14,015 nucleotides of DNA. It comes from Alphaproteobacteria bacterium UBA1303 (lineage in GTDB: Bacteria > Pseudomonadota > Alphaproteobacteria > Micropepsales > Micropepsaceae). Below, piece by piece: positions 1 to 7,987 of this stretch; position 1 is the first letter of the stretch, and each line of letters begins with the position of its first letter. Made by a program: the position numbers and the translations under genes. Location: the NCBI GenBank assembly GCA_002307315.1, contig DBTZ01000049.1, positions 204,210 to 218,224 on the forward strand, in the 5' to 3' direction. The notes under the pieces were generated by a model that saw nothing but the letters and a program-made list of their open reading frames with translations, had not been told where the DNA came from and ran no database searches.

Positions 1-78
1 GGCGGCCGCGACGCCCGCCACGGCCGCCGTCAACGCAGCAGAGAGCAAAATCCGCGAACAGATCGACTTCACCTGCAT
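1..78 (-). CDS. Secreted protein, N-terminal signal peptide only (cut by window edge)
   Basis: The 26 visible codons begin MQVKSICSRILL and continue as an Ala/Val-rich stretch ending AGVAAA. A basic start (K4, R9) followed by a hydrophobic, small-residue core is what a Sec signal peptide looks like, so the product is probably periplasmic, outer-membrane or secreted. The start lies 20 nt downstream of the GH52 stop codon on the same strand, with an AGGGA about 11 nt before the ATG, so it is probably the next gene of the same operon. By context it could be a xylanase, an esterase, another xylan-debranching enzyme or an outer-membrane receptor. Nothing past the signal peptide is in the window, so the function cannot be named. 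Confidence 0.7.
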   Translation of the reverse strand, partial: MQVKSICSRILLSAALTAAVAGVAAA

Positions 79-98
79 TTTTCTTTCGTCCCTTCGGT

Positions 99-2360
99 TC
101 AGCTCATCCACAACGCGGATGTGATGATGCGCGGATAGTAACGGCTGGCCTTGCCCTCGCCCGAAACGATCTGATCGCAGCAGGCCCAATAGGAACTGCC
201 CACCGCCTGCCAGCCGACATGAGCCGCATCGGCCTTGGCGATGACCGCCGCAACCTTCGGGTCGGCATCGAGGCCGAGTACCTTACGGGTGACGTGCAGG
301 AAGATCGAAATCTTGCTCATCCACGAATTGTTGCTGGTGGAAGAAAGCTTGATGCCGCCGTCGGCGAACACGCTGCGGTGCTCGGGGTCGAGCAGCAGCG
401 TCCTGGTGTGAACCTTCAACGCTTCGAACATCCGCTTCTCCGCATCCGTGCCGTAGACCTCTTCCGGCTTGATGCCGGCATAGCCGGTGGTCGCGAAGTA
501 ATAGGGATAGACGCAGCCTTCCACCGCCGGCAGGATGCGCGAGGCATAGCCGGGATTGTCCTTTTCGAAGATGGCGGGCAGCACGCCGTCCACCGCCTGA
601 TCGGCGACGAAGCCGGCGACCTTGTCGGCCAGCGCCAGGCATTTGGCTTCCGCCTTCTTATCCGACAGATCGCGGAACATCAGCGCCAGAGCGCGATAAC
701 TCGCCCAGCATTTCACCGCCATGTAGACGTTGTTGCGGGTTTGGGCCAGCGAATGGTCGAGCGAATCGTAGGTGGTGATTTCCTGACCGCCGGCCGTCTT
801 GGTCGAATCGTACTGGGCAAACCCGACCTCGCCGCCGCGATTGGCCATGCTGTCGAGGCAGGCTTCGACGATCTTGCGGTTGTGCTTGAGCCACGACTTG
901 TCGCCGGTCTTGGCCAGATAGCATCCCGCCGTCAACAACCAGTTGCAGAGCTGTTCCTGGGTCATGTAGCTGAAGGTGCTGGTGAGGTTGGCCAGCTCGT
1001 AGCTCGACCGGCCCTTGGGGGCGAAGTTGTTGTGCGCGCCCATGTCGTGGCAGAAGCTGATGCCGCCCGGTCCGGTTTGATACGGCCGCGACAGTTGCGC
1101 GGCATCGGGCGGCGGCGGCGGCTGCGACGGATCGTGATCCATGTGCTCGGCCGAGGCGGCGAACTCGCCTTTGTAGAACTTGATCTCGTCGGTATAGCTG
1201 TATTTGGCGGCGAAGCTGTCCAGCAGATTGCGCACCACCCACGGATTGCGGTCGAGTTCCCAGAACACATGGTCGACCGACAGATCGAGGGTGTTCATCA
1301 TGCAGTATTCGCCCTCGTTCACCACCCAGAACGGTTTGCCTTCGATTTCCAGCAACTGGGTGCTGCCGTAGTAGCTGTGGGTGGCGTGGGCGATCAGGAA
1401 CTTCTGATCGGCGGAAAGCTTGGCAGCCTCCAACTCGTCGTCCAGCGCCTCGGCCTTGGCGACTAGCTTGGGCGCGGCATCGAGCGCGGCGGAAAGCACG
1501 TCGGACAGACCGTCGAAATAGCGGGTATAGAGATATTTTCCGTCCAGCCCGGTGGTCTGATAGCCTTCGAGATACGAACCGATGGCCAGCACCATCTTGT
1601 AGGCCTTGCCCGCCGGCACTTCGAAGCCGACGCCGGGGCACGAGCCCAACAGATGCACCGGATTGAACTTCTCGCGGATGCCGTCGGTCGCCGACCAGCG
1701 CATGAAGCCGAAGGCTTCGGCCTTGGCGCCGCCGACCATGTCGATCACTTCGACCGCCACGCCCTCGCCGCGCCGGCAGCCGAAGCCGATGCGGCCAGCG
1801 CCCAGATCGTCGGTGATCATGCGCGGACCGGGATGGGGATAGTTCAAGGCGAAGATGCCGGTCTTGGGCTTGGTTCCCTTGGTGTTGTCCACCACGAGTT
1901 CGGCCACCACCGCGGGCAGCAACCCTTCGCGCATCTCTTTCTTGGACGCCTTGTCCGGGTCGGGGATCGCCCCGAACGGCGAATAGACGGTAAAGGTCAG
2001 ATCGCCGGCCTGCCAGTTGTCGGAGGCCCAGCCGTAGCAGCGGGAAATCTCCTTGGGGTCGAAGGGAACCGCATCGGGACGCACGTTCTGCTCCGACGGA
2101 CCGGCCTGCTCGACCATGAAGTTCTCGGCCTGGTTACTGGCGGCGCCGACGAAGAACGGCAGACACTTCAGCGGCACGTTGCTGAAACGGTCGCCGTCGA
2201 TCACGCCGATGAACAATTCCTGATCGCCGGGCTGGCCGATCTGCAGGCCGATGCCGCCCCGCGTGCCGGGGTTACCGCAGGTGAAGCTCATGAATGCGCC
2301 CATCGGGGAATGCTGGGCGTTAAAACCGATCGGACAACTGAGAGTACGGCGATTTTTCAT
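99..2360 (-). CDS. Glycoside hydrolase family 52 beta-xylosidase
   Basis: The 753-residue protein matches GH52 retaining beta-xylosidases along its whole length (Geobacillus XynB2 is about 705 residues). These enzymes release xylose from the non-reducing end of xylobiose and xylo-oligosaccharides. Family landmarks seen are FNAQHSPMGAF (13-23), DNWQAGDLTFTVYSP (114-128), KPFWVVNEGEYCMMNT (342-357), GGISFCHDMG (432-441), EITTYDSLDHSLAQTRNN (527-544) and SSTSNNSWMSKI (673-684). Aligned from memory to XynB2 (Glu335, Asp495), the nucleophile is E349 and the acid/base is D532; both are present. There is no signal peptide, so it should act in the cytoplasm on oligosaccharide imported by the adjacent symporter. 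Residues 396-431, including a five-proline run, are about 28 residues longer than the matching Geobacillus loop. GAGG lies 7 nt before the ATG. GH52 is known mostly from Firmicutes, so its presence here is unusual. Confidence 0.93.
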   Translation of the reverse strand: MKNRRTLSCPIGFNAQHSPMGAFMSFTCGNPGTRGGIGLQIGQPGDQELFIGVIDGDRFSNVPLKCLPFFVGAASNQAENFMVEQAGPSEQNVRPDAVPFDPKEISRCYGWASDNWQAGDLTFTVYSPFGAIPDPDKASKKEMREGLLPAVVAELVVDNTKGTKPKTGIFALNYPHPGPRMITDDLGAGRIGFGCRRGEGVAVEVIDMVGGAKAEAFGFMRWSATDGIREKFNPVHLLGSCPGVGFEVPAGKAYKMVLAIGSYLEGYQTTGLDGKYLYTRYFDGLSDVLSAALDAAPKLVAKAEALDDELEAAKLSADQKFLIAHATHSYYGSTQLLEIEGKPFWVVNEGEYCMMNTLDLSVDHVFWELDRNPWVVRNLLDSFAAKYSYTDEIKFYKGEFAASAEHMDHDPSQPPPPPDAAQLSRPYQTGPGGISFCHDMGAHNNFAPKGRSSYELANLTSTFSYMTQEQLCNWLLTAGCYLAKTGDKSWLKHNRKIVEACLDSMANRGGEVGFAQYDSTKTAGGQEITTYDSLDHSLAQTRNNVYMAVKCWASYRALALMFRDLSDKKAEAKCLALADKVAGFVADQAVDGVLPAIFEKDNPGYASRILPAVEGCVYPYYFATTGYAGIKPEEVYGTDAEKRMFEALKVHTRTLLLDPEHRSVFADGGIKLSSTSNNSWMSKISIFLHVTRKVLGLDADPKVAAVIAKADAAHVGWQAVGSSYWACCDQIVSGEGKASRYYPRIITSALWMS

Positions 2361-2406
2361 GGGAGACCTCGAAACATGGATTGGGTTTTAGTTATGGCGG
2401 ACGGCA

Positions 2407-2431
2407 AAGAGCCCGGCATCGCCGGGCTCTT
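2407..2431 (-). terminator. Perfect hairpin between symporter and GH52 genes
   Basis: An 11-bp perfect inverted repeat (AAGAGCCCGGC / GCCGGGCTCTT) with a 3-nt loop lies 15 nt after the symporter stop and 47 nt before the GH52 start. On the minus strand the stem ends in TCTTTG, so the U-tract is short. It could be a leaky intrinsic terminator or an mRNA-stabilising / processing stem that sets different levels for the two genes. The stem is plain in the sequence; the role is inferred. Confidence 0.6.
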
Positions 2432-2445
2432 GCATCGAAAGATAA

Positions 2446-3804
2446 TCAGGCCTTGGTGGCGAACGACTTGCGCCGCTCGGTCAGTTCGGCGGCGATTTCC
2501 TTGTTCTTCTCGCGCGACAGCGGATAGAGGAACAAAAGCGCGGCCGCAACCAGGAAGGCCAAGCCGGCGAAGATGCTGCCGGTCAGGAGAATGCCGCCCT
2601 GCGCGCCCGGCGTCTGTACCGCCGCTTCGGACACGAAGCCGTAGTACGAGAACAGCCAGCCGGCGATGGCGCCGCCCAGCGCGATGCCGACCCACAGCGC
2701 AAACACCACGGCGGACGTCACCGTGCCCGACGCCCGCCGTCCGGTCTTCCATTCGCCGTAGTCGGCGACATCGCCCATCATCGCCCACAGGATCGGGCCC
2801 GAAAGACCGAAGGAGAACTGGCGCACCACTTCCGCTCCGACGATCAGCGTGCTGTTGCCCGCCGGCAGAACGTACAGCACCATCGAGAACAAGCCGGAGA
2901 GAACCATCGACAAAATGAACAATTCGCGCTTGCCCAAACGCACCGAAACCGCGGTGGACAGGGCGACGCCGACCAAGAGCGCGGCCAGGCCGAAACCGTT
3001 GAACCAGGCGAACATGTCGACGTTGTTCGCCACGAAGCGGAAATACGGCAGCATGACGTTGCCGCGGATCAGAATGGCGATGAAGTAGAACGTCGTCACC
3101 AGGAACAGGATGGCCCACGGCTTGTTGGCGAACAGATCGGCCATGTCCTGACGGAGCGAGGATTTCTGTTCGGGATTGGGCTGGATGCGTTCCTTGGTGC
3201 TAAGGAAGGTGATGATGAAGAACACCACGCTTACCGCCGACAACAGGCCCATGGTAAGCTGATAGCCCAGCGCGTCGTTGCCGCCGCCGAAATACTTGAC
3301 CATCGGAATGGCCAGCGAGGCGATGATGAAGCCGGCCGAATTGGCGGCAATTTGGCGATAGGACGAAATGCTGGTGCGCTCGTCGGGATCTTCGGTCATC
3401 ACCGCCGTCAGCGAAGCGTACGGCACGTTGTTGACGACATAGATGACCCTGAGGAGAACGTAGGTGACCCAGGCGTAGATCAGCTTCGCGGTGGGGCCGA
3501 TGTCCGGCGTGGTGAAAGTCAGAACGCCGATGATGCCGAACGGCAACGCCGTCCACAAAATCCAGGGCCGGAACTTGCCCCATTTGCTCACGGTGCGGTC
3601 GGCGATCATGCCCATCACCGGGTTGAGGCAGGCCACGGCCAAGCCCACCACCAGAAACAGGGTTCCCGCCTCGCCGGCCGAAAGGCCGAAGGTATGGGTA
3701 TAAAAATCCAATTGCAGGGCGATCATGGCCTGGAAGACGAAGTTCGCCGCCATGTCGCCGAGTGCGTAACCTACCTTCTCGGTAATCGGTAATTTCTGGG
3801 TCAT
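2446..3804 (-). CDS. GPH-family sugar:cation symporter (xyloside / xylo-oligosaccharide type)
   Basis: This 452-residue, very hydrophobic protein with about 12 membrane segments belongs to the glycoside-pentoside-hexuronide:cation symporters (MelB/XynP/YicJ type, major facilitator superfamily). The N-terminal family motif DRTVSKWGKFRPW is at 69-81, in the loop after the second membrane segment. The C-terminal motif GDVADYGEWKTGRRASGT is at 344-361. The length is usual for the family. It should sit in the inner membrane and import a glycoside with Na+ or H+. Its place directly upstream of GH52 and downstream of the alpha-glucuronidase suggests xylobiose or short xylo-oligosaccharides, although a uronide is possible because the family carries both. 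GAGGGGAAG lies 8 nt before the ATG. An operator-like palindrome inside a candidate promoter (3981-4009) lies about 180 bp upstream. Confidence 0.88.
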   Translation of the reverse strand: MTQKLPITEKVGYALGDMAANFVFQAMIALQLDFYTHTFGLSAGEAGTLFLVVGLAVACLNPVMGMIADRTVSKWGKFRPWILWTALPFGIIGVLTFTTPDIGPTAKLIYAWVTYVLLRVIYVVNNVPYASLTAVMTEDPDERTSISSYRQIAANSAGFIIASLAIPMVKYFGGGNDALGYQLTMGLLSAVSVVFFIITFLSTKERIQPNPEQKSSLRQDMADLFANKPWAILFLVTTFYFIAILIRGNVMLPYFRFVANNVDMFAWFNGFGLAALLVGVALSTAVSVRLGKRELFILSMVLSGLFSMVLYVLPAGNSTLIVGAEVVRQFSFGLSGPILWAMMGDVADYGEWKTGRRASGTVTSAVVFALWVGIALGGAIAGWLFSYYGFVSEAAVQTPGAQGGILLTGSIFAGLAFLVAAALLFLYPLSREKNKEIAAELTERRKSFATKA

Positions 3805-3980
3805 TTGTCCACTTCCCCTCTGCCAGGCACTATCGGCCGGCTATCTTGTTATGAGCGCAATCCGTTTCGCCGATCATGCCAAAAACGACCGACCGTTGCG
3901 ACAACTAACCGACACACGACGCCGGCCGTCCTGCCGCCCCTTGCCCGCCACTTAGGCCAATGAACCCGAATTCCGGGGGC

Positions 3981-4009
3981 ATGTTAATGTTAGCGCTACC
4001 AAAGGGCAA
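3981..4009 (-). promoter_or_regulatory. Candidate promoter of symporter-GH52 operon
   Basis: Read on the minus strand, TTGCCC (4009-4004) is followed after 17 nt by TAACAT (3986-3981). Each hexamer matches the sigma-70 consensus at 4 of 6 positions, with ideal spacing. The operator-like palindrome 3988-4001 fills the spacer, a place where a bound repressor would block RNA polymerase. Transcription would begin near 3974, giving a leader of about 170 nt before the symporter. Confidence 0.5.
3988..4001. promoter_or_regulatory. Operator site A (LacI-family palindrome) upstream of symporter
   Basis: TGTTAGCGCTACCA is a 14-bp palindrome with one mismatched pair. On the minus strand it reads TGGTAGCGCTAACA. 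It shares the TAGCGCT core and the TGG/CCA arms with sites at 6322-6335 and 9824-9837. As I remember it, the xylose operator of Caulobacter has nearly this sequence. It probably binds the LacI-family protein encoded at 9990-11054. The remaining bases of the 242-bp gap 3805-4046 show no further gene. Confidence 0.7.
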
Positions 4010-4046
4010 CCGAAAAACCCGCCGCCTCAACACCGGCACTCAACCG

Positions 4047-6212
4047 TTAACGCGCCACGCCGGGAGCGTAGGGAAACTTCAAACCCTGATAGTAGGACAA
4101 CGGATGCTCCGGGACCGGGCTGCCGGCCGGCAGCGGACGCTTCGAGAAGGTCTGGAAATAGGCGATACAGGCGTCGCGCCACCATTTGGCTTCATTTTCC
4201 TGAATGGCGAGGTACCGGTCGGTCATCTCGAAGCGCTCGGCATCGACGTAAGGCTTCAGCTTCTGCCATTCGGCGTGCATCCGTGCCACTTCCGCAACGC
4301 CGTGGTCGTAATGCGTCACCAGTTCGTCCCACAGCGTCTTGCCGGACTTCATTTTATAGTCCCACGACACATGATGAAACCACAAGAGCAGCGTATCCGG
4401 GGTACGCGCGATGTCCTCGTATTGCGCGGCCAACGGCGGCGCGTATTGAGCGATCGCATCGCTGCCCGCCTGGGTGCGCTCGACGCCGATGCCGGCGTCG
4501 TCGGCGCGGTGATAGTAGACCGGATTCCAGTCGGCGCGGCCGGCATCGTCCACCCAGGGTGCCGGGCCATAGTGATGACCGGTCCCCATCAGGTGGGCGA
4601 GACCGAGCGGCGTCATGTAATCCACCGCCGCCTCGCGCGAGCGCATCATGATGTCCACCGCAGGGCCGACGAACCTGGGATCGGCGGTGAAGGTCATCGC
4701 CGCCCAGTCCTTGGCGATGGCGCGGGCCGAATCTTCCGGGTTCCAGGCCAGCCGGCCGTAGGCGTACCAATTCGCCTGGTTGAAGATCGAGCCCGACCAG
4801 TTGCGGTCGGTACCGACGTCGGCGACGCCGGCCATCACGGTCGGCTTGCCGCCGAACAAGCTGCCGTCGATCGCCTTGGCCACGGTTGAGCCGGGGCCGT
4901 TGGCGAAGGTGTCGGCGTGCAGCACCTCCTGCCACAGTGTGCCGAGATAGACCAAATGGGTGGCGAAGCCGAGATATTCCTTGGTGATTTGGAACTCCAT
5001 CGCCAGCGGAGTTTTTTTCATCGCGCCGAACAGCGGGCTGATCGGCTCGCGCGGCTGGAAATCGAGCGGCCCGTTCTTGACCTGCACCACCACGTTGTCG
5101 CGGAATTTGCCGTCGAGCGGCACGAATTCGTTATAGGCCTGCTTGACCCGATCCATCTTGGGATCGTTGGCGTAGACGAAGGCCCGCCACATCACGATGC
5201 CGCCGTGCGGCGCAAGGGCATCGGCCAGCATGTTGGCACCGTCGGCGTGGTTGCGGCCGAAATCCTGCGGACCCGGCTGGCCTTCCGAATTGGCCTTGAC
5301 CAGGAAGCCGCCGAAATCGGGGATAGTGCGGTAAATCTCGTCCGCCTTGGCCTTCCACCACGCCGCAACCTGCGGATCGAGCGGATCGGCGGTTTTCAGG
5401 CCGCCCAGTTCGATCGGAGCGCTGAACCGCGCGGTGAAATAGATCTTGATGCCGTAGGGACGGAATGCCTCGGCCAGCGCCGCCGCTTTCCTCAGATAAA
5501 GCGGGGTCAGGATCGCCGCCTGGGCGCTGACGTTGTTGAGCACCGCGCCGTTGATGCCGAGGGAAGCGTTGGCGCGGGCATAAGCGGTGTAGCGCGGGTC
5601 CTTATAGTCGGGCAGCTTCTGCCAATCCCAGATCGAGAAGCCGGCATAGCCGCGTTCGATATTGCGGTCGAGATTGTCCCAATGGTCGAGCAGCCGGTAC
5701 TGGACCTTCGGCGCCTCGCGGATGTCGAGGCCGGTAAGCGGCTGACGGGTCTGCATCAGTTTCAAGAAACGGAACGCGCCGTAAAGCACGCCGATGTCGT
5801 CGTTTGCGGCGATCACGGTAAGCTTGCGGCCGCGCAGCGTCGCCGACTTGATGACGTACCCGTCCCGCCCCAAGCCTTCGAGCGGCAGGCGCAACGCGGC
5901 AATGGTCTTGGAATGCGCCGGGGTGCCGAACAGCACGGCACCGCTTTTGCGGATAGTATCGCTCACGACAATTTTGCGACCGGTAAGACCGGTCAGCCCG
6001 GCAGCCAATTCCCGGCCGGCCGCCGCGGCAACGGACGAGGCATCGGCCGTCACCAGTTCGCTCGTCGCCGCCCGATACGGCACCAGATAGGGCTTTTCCA
6101 CCGGCACATAGCGTAGCCAGAGATCGTAGCCGTCCTCGGCGGCGGCGGCTGTCGCCAGCGTGCAGAAGCCGAACAACGCCAACAGTGCGTGGAGCAAACG
6201 CCGCATATTCAT
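4047..6212 (-). CDS. GH67 alpha-glucuronidase, exported
   Basis: This 721-residue GH67 enzyme (usual length about 680-730) removes (4-O-methyl)-D-glucuronic acid from the non-reducing terminal xylose of aldouronic acids. Residues 1-25 are a signal peptide (MNMRRLL, hydrophobic core, ATAAAA before EDG), so it should work in the periplasm. Family motifs are LLDHWDNLDRNIERGYAG (174-191), GFLVKANSEGQPGP (302-315), WRAFVYAND (342-350), QVKNGPLDFQPREP (377-390) and LAMEFQITKEYLG (403-415). By comparison with Cellvibrio Glc67A (Glu292, Asp365, Glu393), the acid is E310 and the paired carboxylates are D384 and E412. All three are present and their spacing matches. GGAG lies 7 nt upstream of the ATG. 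Operator site B is about 110 bp upstream, in the gap shared with divergent uxuA. The product of this enzyme is the substrate of the uxuA/uxuB branch. Confidence 0.95.
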   Translation of the reverse strand: MNMRRLLHALLALFGFCTLATAAAAEDGYDLWLRYVPVEKPYLVPYRAATSELVTADASSVAAAAGRELAAGLTGLTGRKIVVSDTIRKSGAVLFGTPAHSKTIAALRLPLEGLGRDGYVIKSATLRGRKLTVIAANDDIGVLYGAFRFLKLMQTRQPLTGLDIREAPKVQYRLLDHWDNLDRNIERGYAGFSIWDWQKLPDYKDPRYTAYARANASLGINGAVLNNVSAQAAILTPLYLRKAAALAEAFRPYGIKIYFTARFSAPIELGGLKTADPLDPQVAAWWKAKADEIYRTIPDFGGFLVKANSEGQPGPQDFGRNHADGANMLADALAPHGGIVMWRAFVYANDPKMDRVKQAYNEFVPLDGKFRDNVVVQVKNGPLDFQPREPISPLFGAMKKTPLAMEFQITKEYLGFATHLVYLGTLWQEVLHADTFANGPGSTVAKAIDGSLFGGKPTVMAGVADVGTDRNWSGSIFNQANWYAYGRLAWNPEDSARAIAKDWAAMTFTADPRFVGPAVDIMMRSREAAVDYMTPLGLAHLMGTGHHYGPAPWVDDAGRADWNPVYYHRADDAGIGVERTQAGSDAIAQYAPPLAAQYEDIARTPDTLLLWFHHVSWDYKMKSGKTLWDELVTHYDHGVAEVARMHAEWQKLKPYVDAERFEMTDRYLAIQENEAKWWRDACIAYFQTFSKRPLPAGSPVPEHPLSYYQGLKFPYAPGVAR

Positions 6213-6321
6213 CCATACTCTCCGGGTGGTTGCGGCATCGGCGCCGCACCTCTAAAGTTAAGCCTTATCTGCCGTAACTGCCAGTGGACGCTCCAACAAA
6301 AAAGCGTGTATTTCCTAAAGA

Positions 6322-6335
6322 TGGGAGCGCTACCG
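6322..6335. promoter_or_regulatory. Operator site B in the GH67-uxuA divergent region
   Basis: TGGGAGCGCTACCG; its reverse complement CGGTAGCGCTCCCA is identical to site C over 13 of 14 positions. It lies about 110 bp from the GH67 start and 127 bp from the uxuA start, so one repressor dimer could govern both. Relative to uxuA it has the same orientation as site C has relative to uxuB. In both cases a TAAA-containing stretch that could be part of a -10 element comes immediately before TGGGAG. No convincing -35 hexamer was found for either gene. Confidence 0.7.
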
Positions 6336-6386
6336 ATAAGCGACAACGTGTCGTATGGCAAGCGGTGGCGGCGCAAGCGGACAAGG

Positions 6387-6428
6387 AAGCCGTCGGCTTG
6401 GTCGCGGCCTTGCCGCCGGGCGCGACCA
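6387..6428 (+). other. Two adjacent stem-loops in the uxuA leader
   Basis: AAGCC-GTC-GGCTT (6387-6399) is followed directly by TGGTCGCG (6399-6406) pairing perfectly with CGCGACCA (6421-6428) around a 14-nt loop. They end 34 nt before the uxuA ATG and 24 nt before its ribosome-binding site. No U-tract follows, so these are not a terminator. They might affect mRNA stability or translation. This may also be chance in GC-rich DNA. Confidence 0.35.
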
Positions 6429-6452
6429 GTGTAGGATTACCCGAAGCAATAT

Positions 6453-6457
6453 GAGGA
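6453..6457 (+). promoter_or_regulatory. Ribosome-binding site that fixes the uxuA start
   Basis: GAGGA is 5 nt before the ATG at 6463, an optimal spacing. The in-frame ATGs at 6355 and 6451 lack such a site, and family members begin close to the RWYGPND motif. Confidence 0.7.
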
Positions 6458-6462
6458 CGAAC

Positions 6463-7662
6463 ATGCAGCCATTGATGGAAGAATCCTTCCGCTGGTACGG
6501 ACCCAACGACACCGTACCGCTCAGCTACATCCGCCAGACCGGTGCCACGGCGGTGTTCACCTCGCTGCACCAAATCCCCTACGGCGACTTATGGCCGCGC
6601 GAGGCCATCCGCGAACGCATCGACATTGTCGAGGCGGCCGGCCTGAAGTGGAACGCCGTCGAATCCGTACCGGTGCATGAAGACGTCCGTACCGGCTCGG
6701 GCGATCTCAAGACGCTGTTTGCCAACTACGCCCAGACCGTCCGCAATCTCGGGGCCGAGGGCGTCCGTACCGTGATCTACAATTTCATGCCGGTGCTCGA
6801 CTGGATTCGCACCGACATGCATTACATCCTGCCCGACGGGGCCGAGGCACTGCGCTACGACCCCATCCGCTTCGCCGCTTTCGAAGTTTACGCGCTGAAG
6901 CGCCCCGGCGCCGAAGCCGACTTTACCGCCGAACAGTTGGAACGCGCCAAAGCGTGGTGGTCCGACCTGGACGATCCGGCACGCGAGGAATTCATCCAGA
7001 GCATCATCGACGTGTTTCCCGGCTGCAAGATGGGGCTGAAGATCGACGATATCCGCACCATGCTGGCAAAATACGAGAAGATCGACGAGGACGGACTTCG
7101 CGCCAACTACGCGAGGTTCCTCGAAGCGGTGGTACCGGCGTGCGAAGAGGCCGGCGTGCGCCTTGCCGTACATGCCGACGACCCGCCCTTCCCGGTGCTC
7201 GGCCTGCCGCGCATCGTCTCCACCGCCGAGCATGTCGAGAAAGTCCTCAAGATGGTGGACAGCCCGGCGAACGGTTTATGTTTATGCGCCGGTTCGTTCA
7301 GCGCCAACCCCAAGAACGATCTGGTGGCGATGGCCAAACGCTTCGGCCCGCGCATCAACGCGGTTCATCTGCGCTCGACCCAGCGCCTGCCCGACGGTTC
7401 GTTCTTCGAGGCCAACCATCTGGAAGGGTCGGTCAACATGCCGGAACTGGTCAAAACCCTGTTCGCCGAAATGGACCGCCGTAAAGCCGAAGGCCGCGAG
7501 GATTGGCAGTTGGCCTTCCGCCCCGACCACGGCCACGTCATGATGGACGACCTCGCCAAGGCGTCGACCATCACCCCCGGCTATTCGGCGATCGGCCGGA
7601 TGCGGGGCTTGGCCGAACTGCGCGGGCTGATGGTGGGCATCAGGGCCAGTCAAACGCGCTAA
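6463..7662 (+). CDS. uxuA: D-mannonate dehydratase
   Basis: The 399-residue enzyme (E. coli UxuA has 394) dehydrates D-mannonate to 2-keto-3-deoxy-D-gluconate, the last step before the KDG kinase/aldolase branch. It is cytoplasmic and metal-dependent. The N-terminal RWYGPNDTVPL (10-20) is diagnostic. Other motifs are TSLHQIPYG (33-41), YNFMPVLDW (106-114), HADDPPFPVLGLPRI (237-251), LCAGS (274-278), VHLRSTQR (301-308), HLEGS (319-323) and RPDHGH (353-358). By family analogy H237, C275, H302 and D355 are the metal ligands. It stands alone on the plus strand, divergent from GH67 and convergent with uxuB. The next 300 bp hold a hairpin-rich repeat and then a terminator. An in-frame extension to 6355 was not accepted, because its sequence is low-complexity and unlike UxuA. 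Confidence 0.95.
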   Translation: MQPLMEESFRWYGPNDTVPLSYIRQTGATAVFTSLHQIPYGDLWPREAIRERIDIVEAAGLKWNAVESVPVHEDVRTGSGDLKTLFANYAQTVRNLGAEGVRTVIYNFMPVLDWIRTDMHYILPDGAEALRYDPIRFAAFEVYALKRPGAEADFTAEQLERAKAWWSDLDDPAREEFIQSIIDVFPGCKMGLKIDDIRTMLAKYEKIDEDGLRANYARFLEAVVPACEEAGVRLAVHADDPPFPVLGLPRIVSTAEHVEKVLKMVDSPANGLCLCAGSFSANPKNDLVAMAKRFGPRINAVHLRSTQRLPDGSFFEANHLEGSVNMPELVKTLFAEMDRRKAEGREDWQLAFRPDHGHVMMDDLAKASTITPGYSAIGRMRGLAELRGLMVGIRASQTR

Positions 7663-7672
7663 ATCGTTGCCT

Positions 7673-7959
7673 GTGAAAAAGTCCCTCGCTGCGCTTTGGC
7701 ACTTTTTCACAATTGAAACGTAAGAAAAAAACTCGCTTGGGGCGACCCGGCGCTCGTTTTTCGATTGTTTTCGTTTTGCAGGATTATCCGGCGAACAGCC
7801 GGAAATCCTGCAAAACCGGCCGTCCTCGGGGCGGCTTACGCTCGCCCCGAGGGCGGGGAAAAACGTCAACCCCGAGTGCAGAACCGCTTCAAACGAGGGA
7901 TGGCCCTATAATATCGTGAAAAAGTACACTGAGGCCTTTAGGCCGAAGGACTTTTTCAC
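7673..7959. repeat. 287-bp MITE-like hairpin-rich element with 12-bp terminal inverted repeats
   Basis: The segment starts with GTGAAAAAGTCC and ends with its exact reverse complement GGACTTTTTCAC. Each end also folds on itself: GTGAAAAAGT (7673-7682) pairs with ACTTTTTCAC (7701-7710), and GTGAAAAAGT (7916-7925) pairs with 7950-7959 around an inner GGCCTTTAGGCC. Between them lie a 7774-7815 hairpin (TTTTGCAGGATT arm, one bulged A) and a 7824-7852 hairpin (CCTCGGGGCG / CGCCCCGAGG). No convincing coding frame is present and it begins 10 nt after the uxuA stop. The palindromes are seen directly; calling it a MITE or other mobile intergenic repeat is inference. I see no target-site duplication. 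Confidence 0.65.
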
Positions 7960-7987
7960 GGACGACTAAATTCTATCCTTCCAAAAG

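Noticed and set aside
219..1466. Long plus-strand open frame opposite GH52
   Set aside because: It is the antisense shadow of a confidently identified gene. The product is rich in Arg, Gly, His and Val with no family motif. The same holds for plus-strand frames at 1653-2918, 4917-6116, 11382-12380 and 12992-13771.
4010..4046. Possible terminator just after GH67
   Set aside because: There is a GGGTTTTTC run, but the stem before it is only about four base pairs, and the run adjoins the -35 of the symporter promoter.
6355..6462. Upstream extension of uxuA
   Set aside because: The added residues are a low-complexity Gly/Arg/Ser stretch over leader hairpins. The ATG at 6463 has a well-placed GAGGA, and UxuA proteins begin close to RWYGPND.
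7907..7912. A perfect TATAAT inside the hairpin-rich repeat
   Set aside because: No acceptable -35 hexamer is 15-19 nt upstream, and nothing downstream on the plus strand could be transcribed before the terminator.
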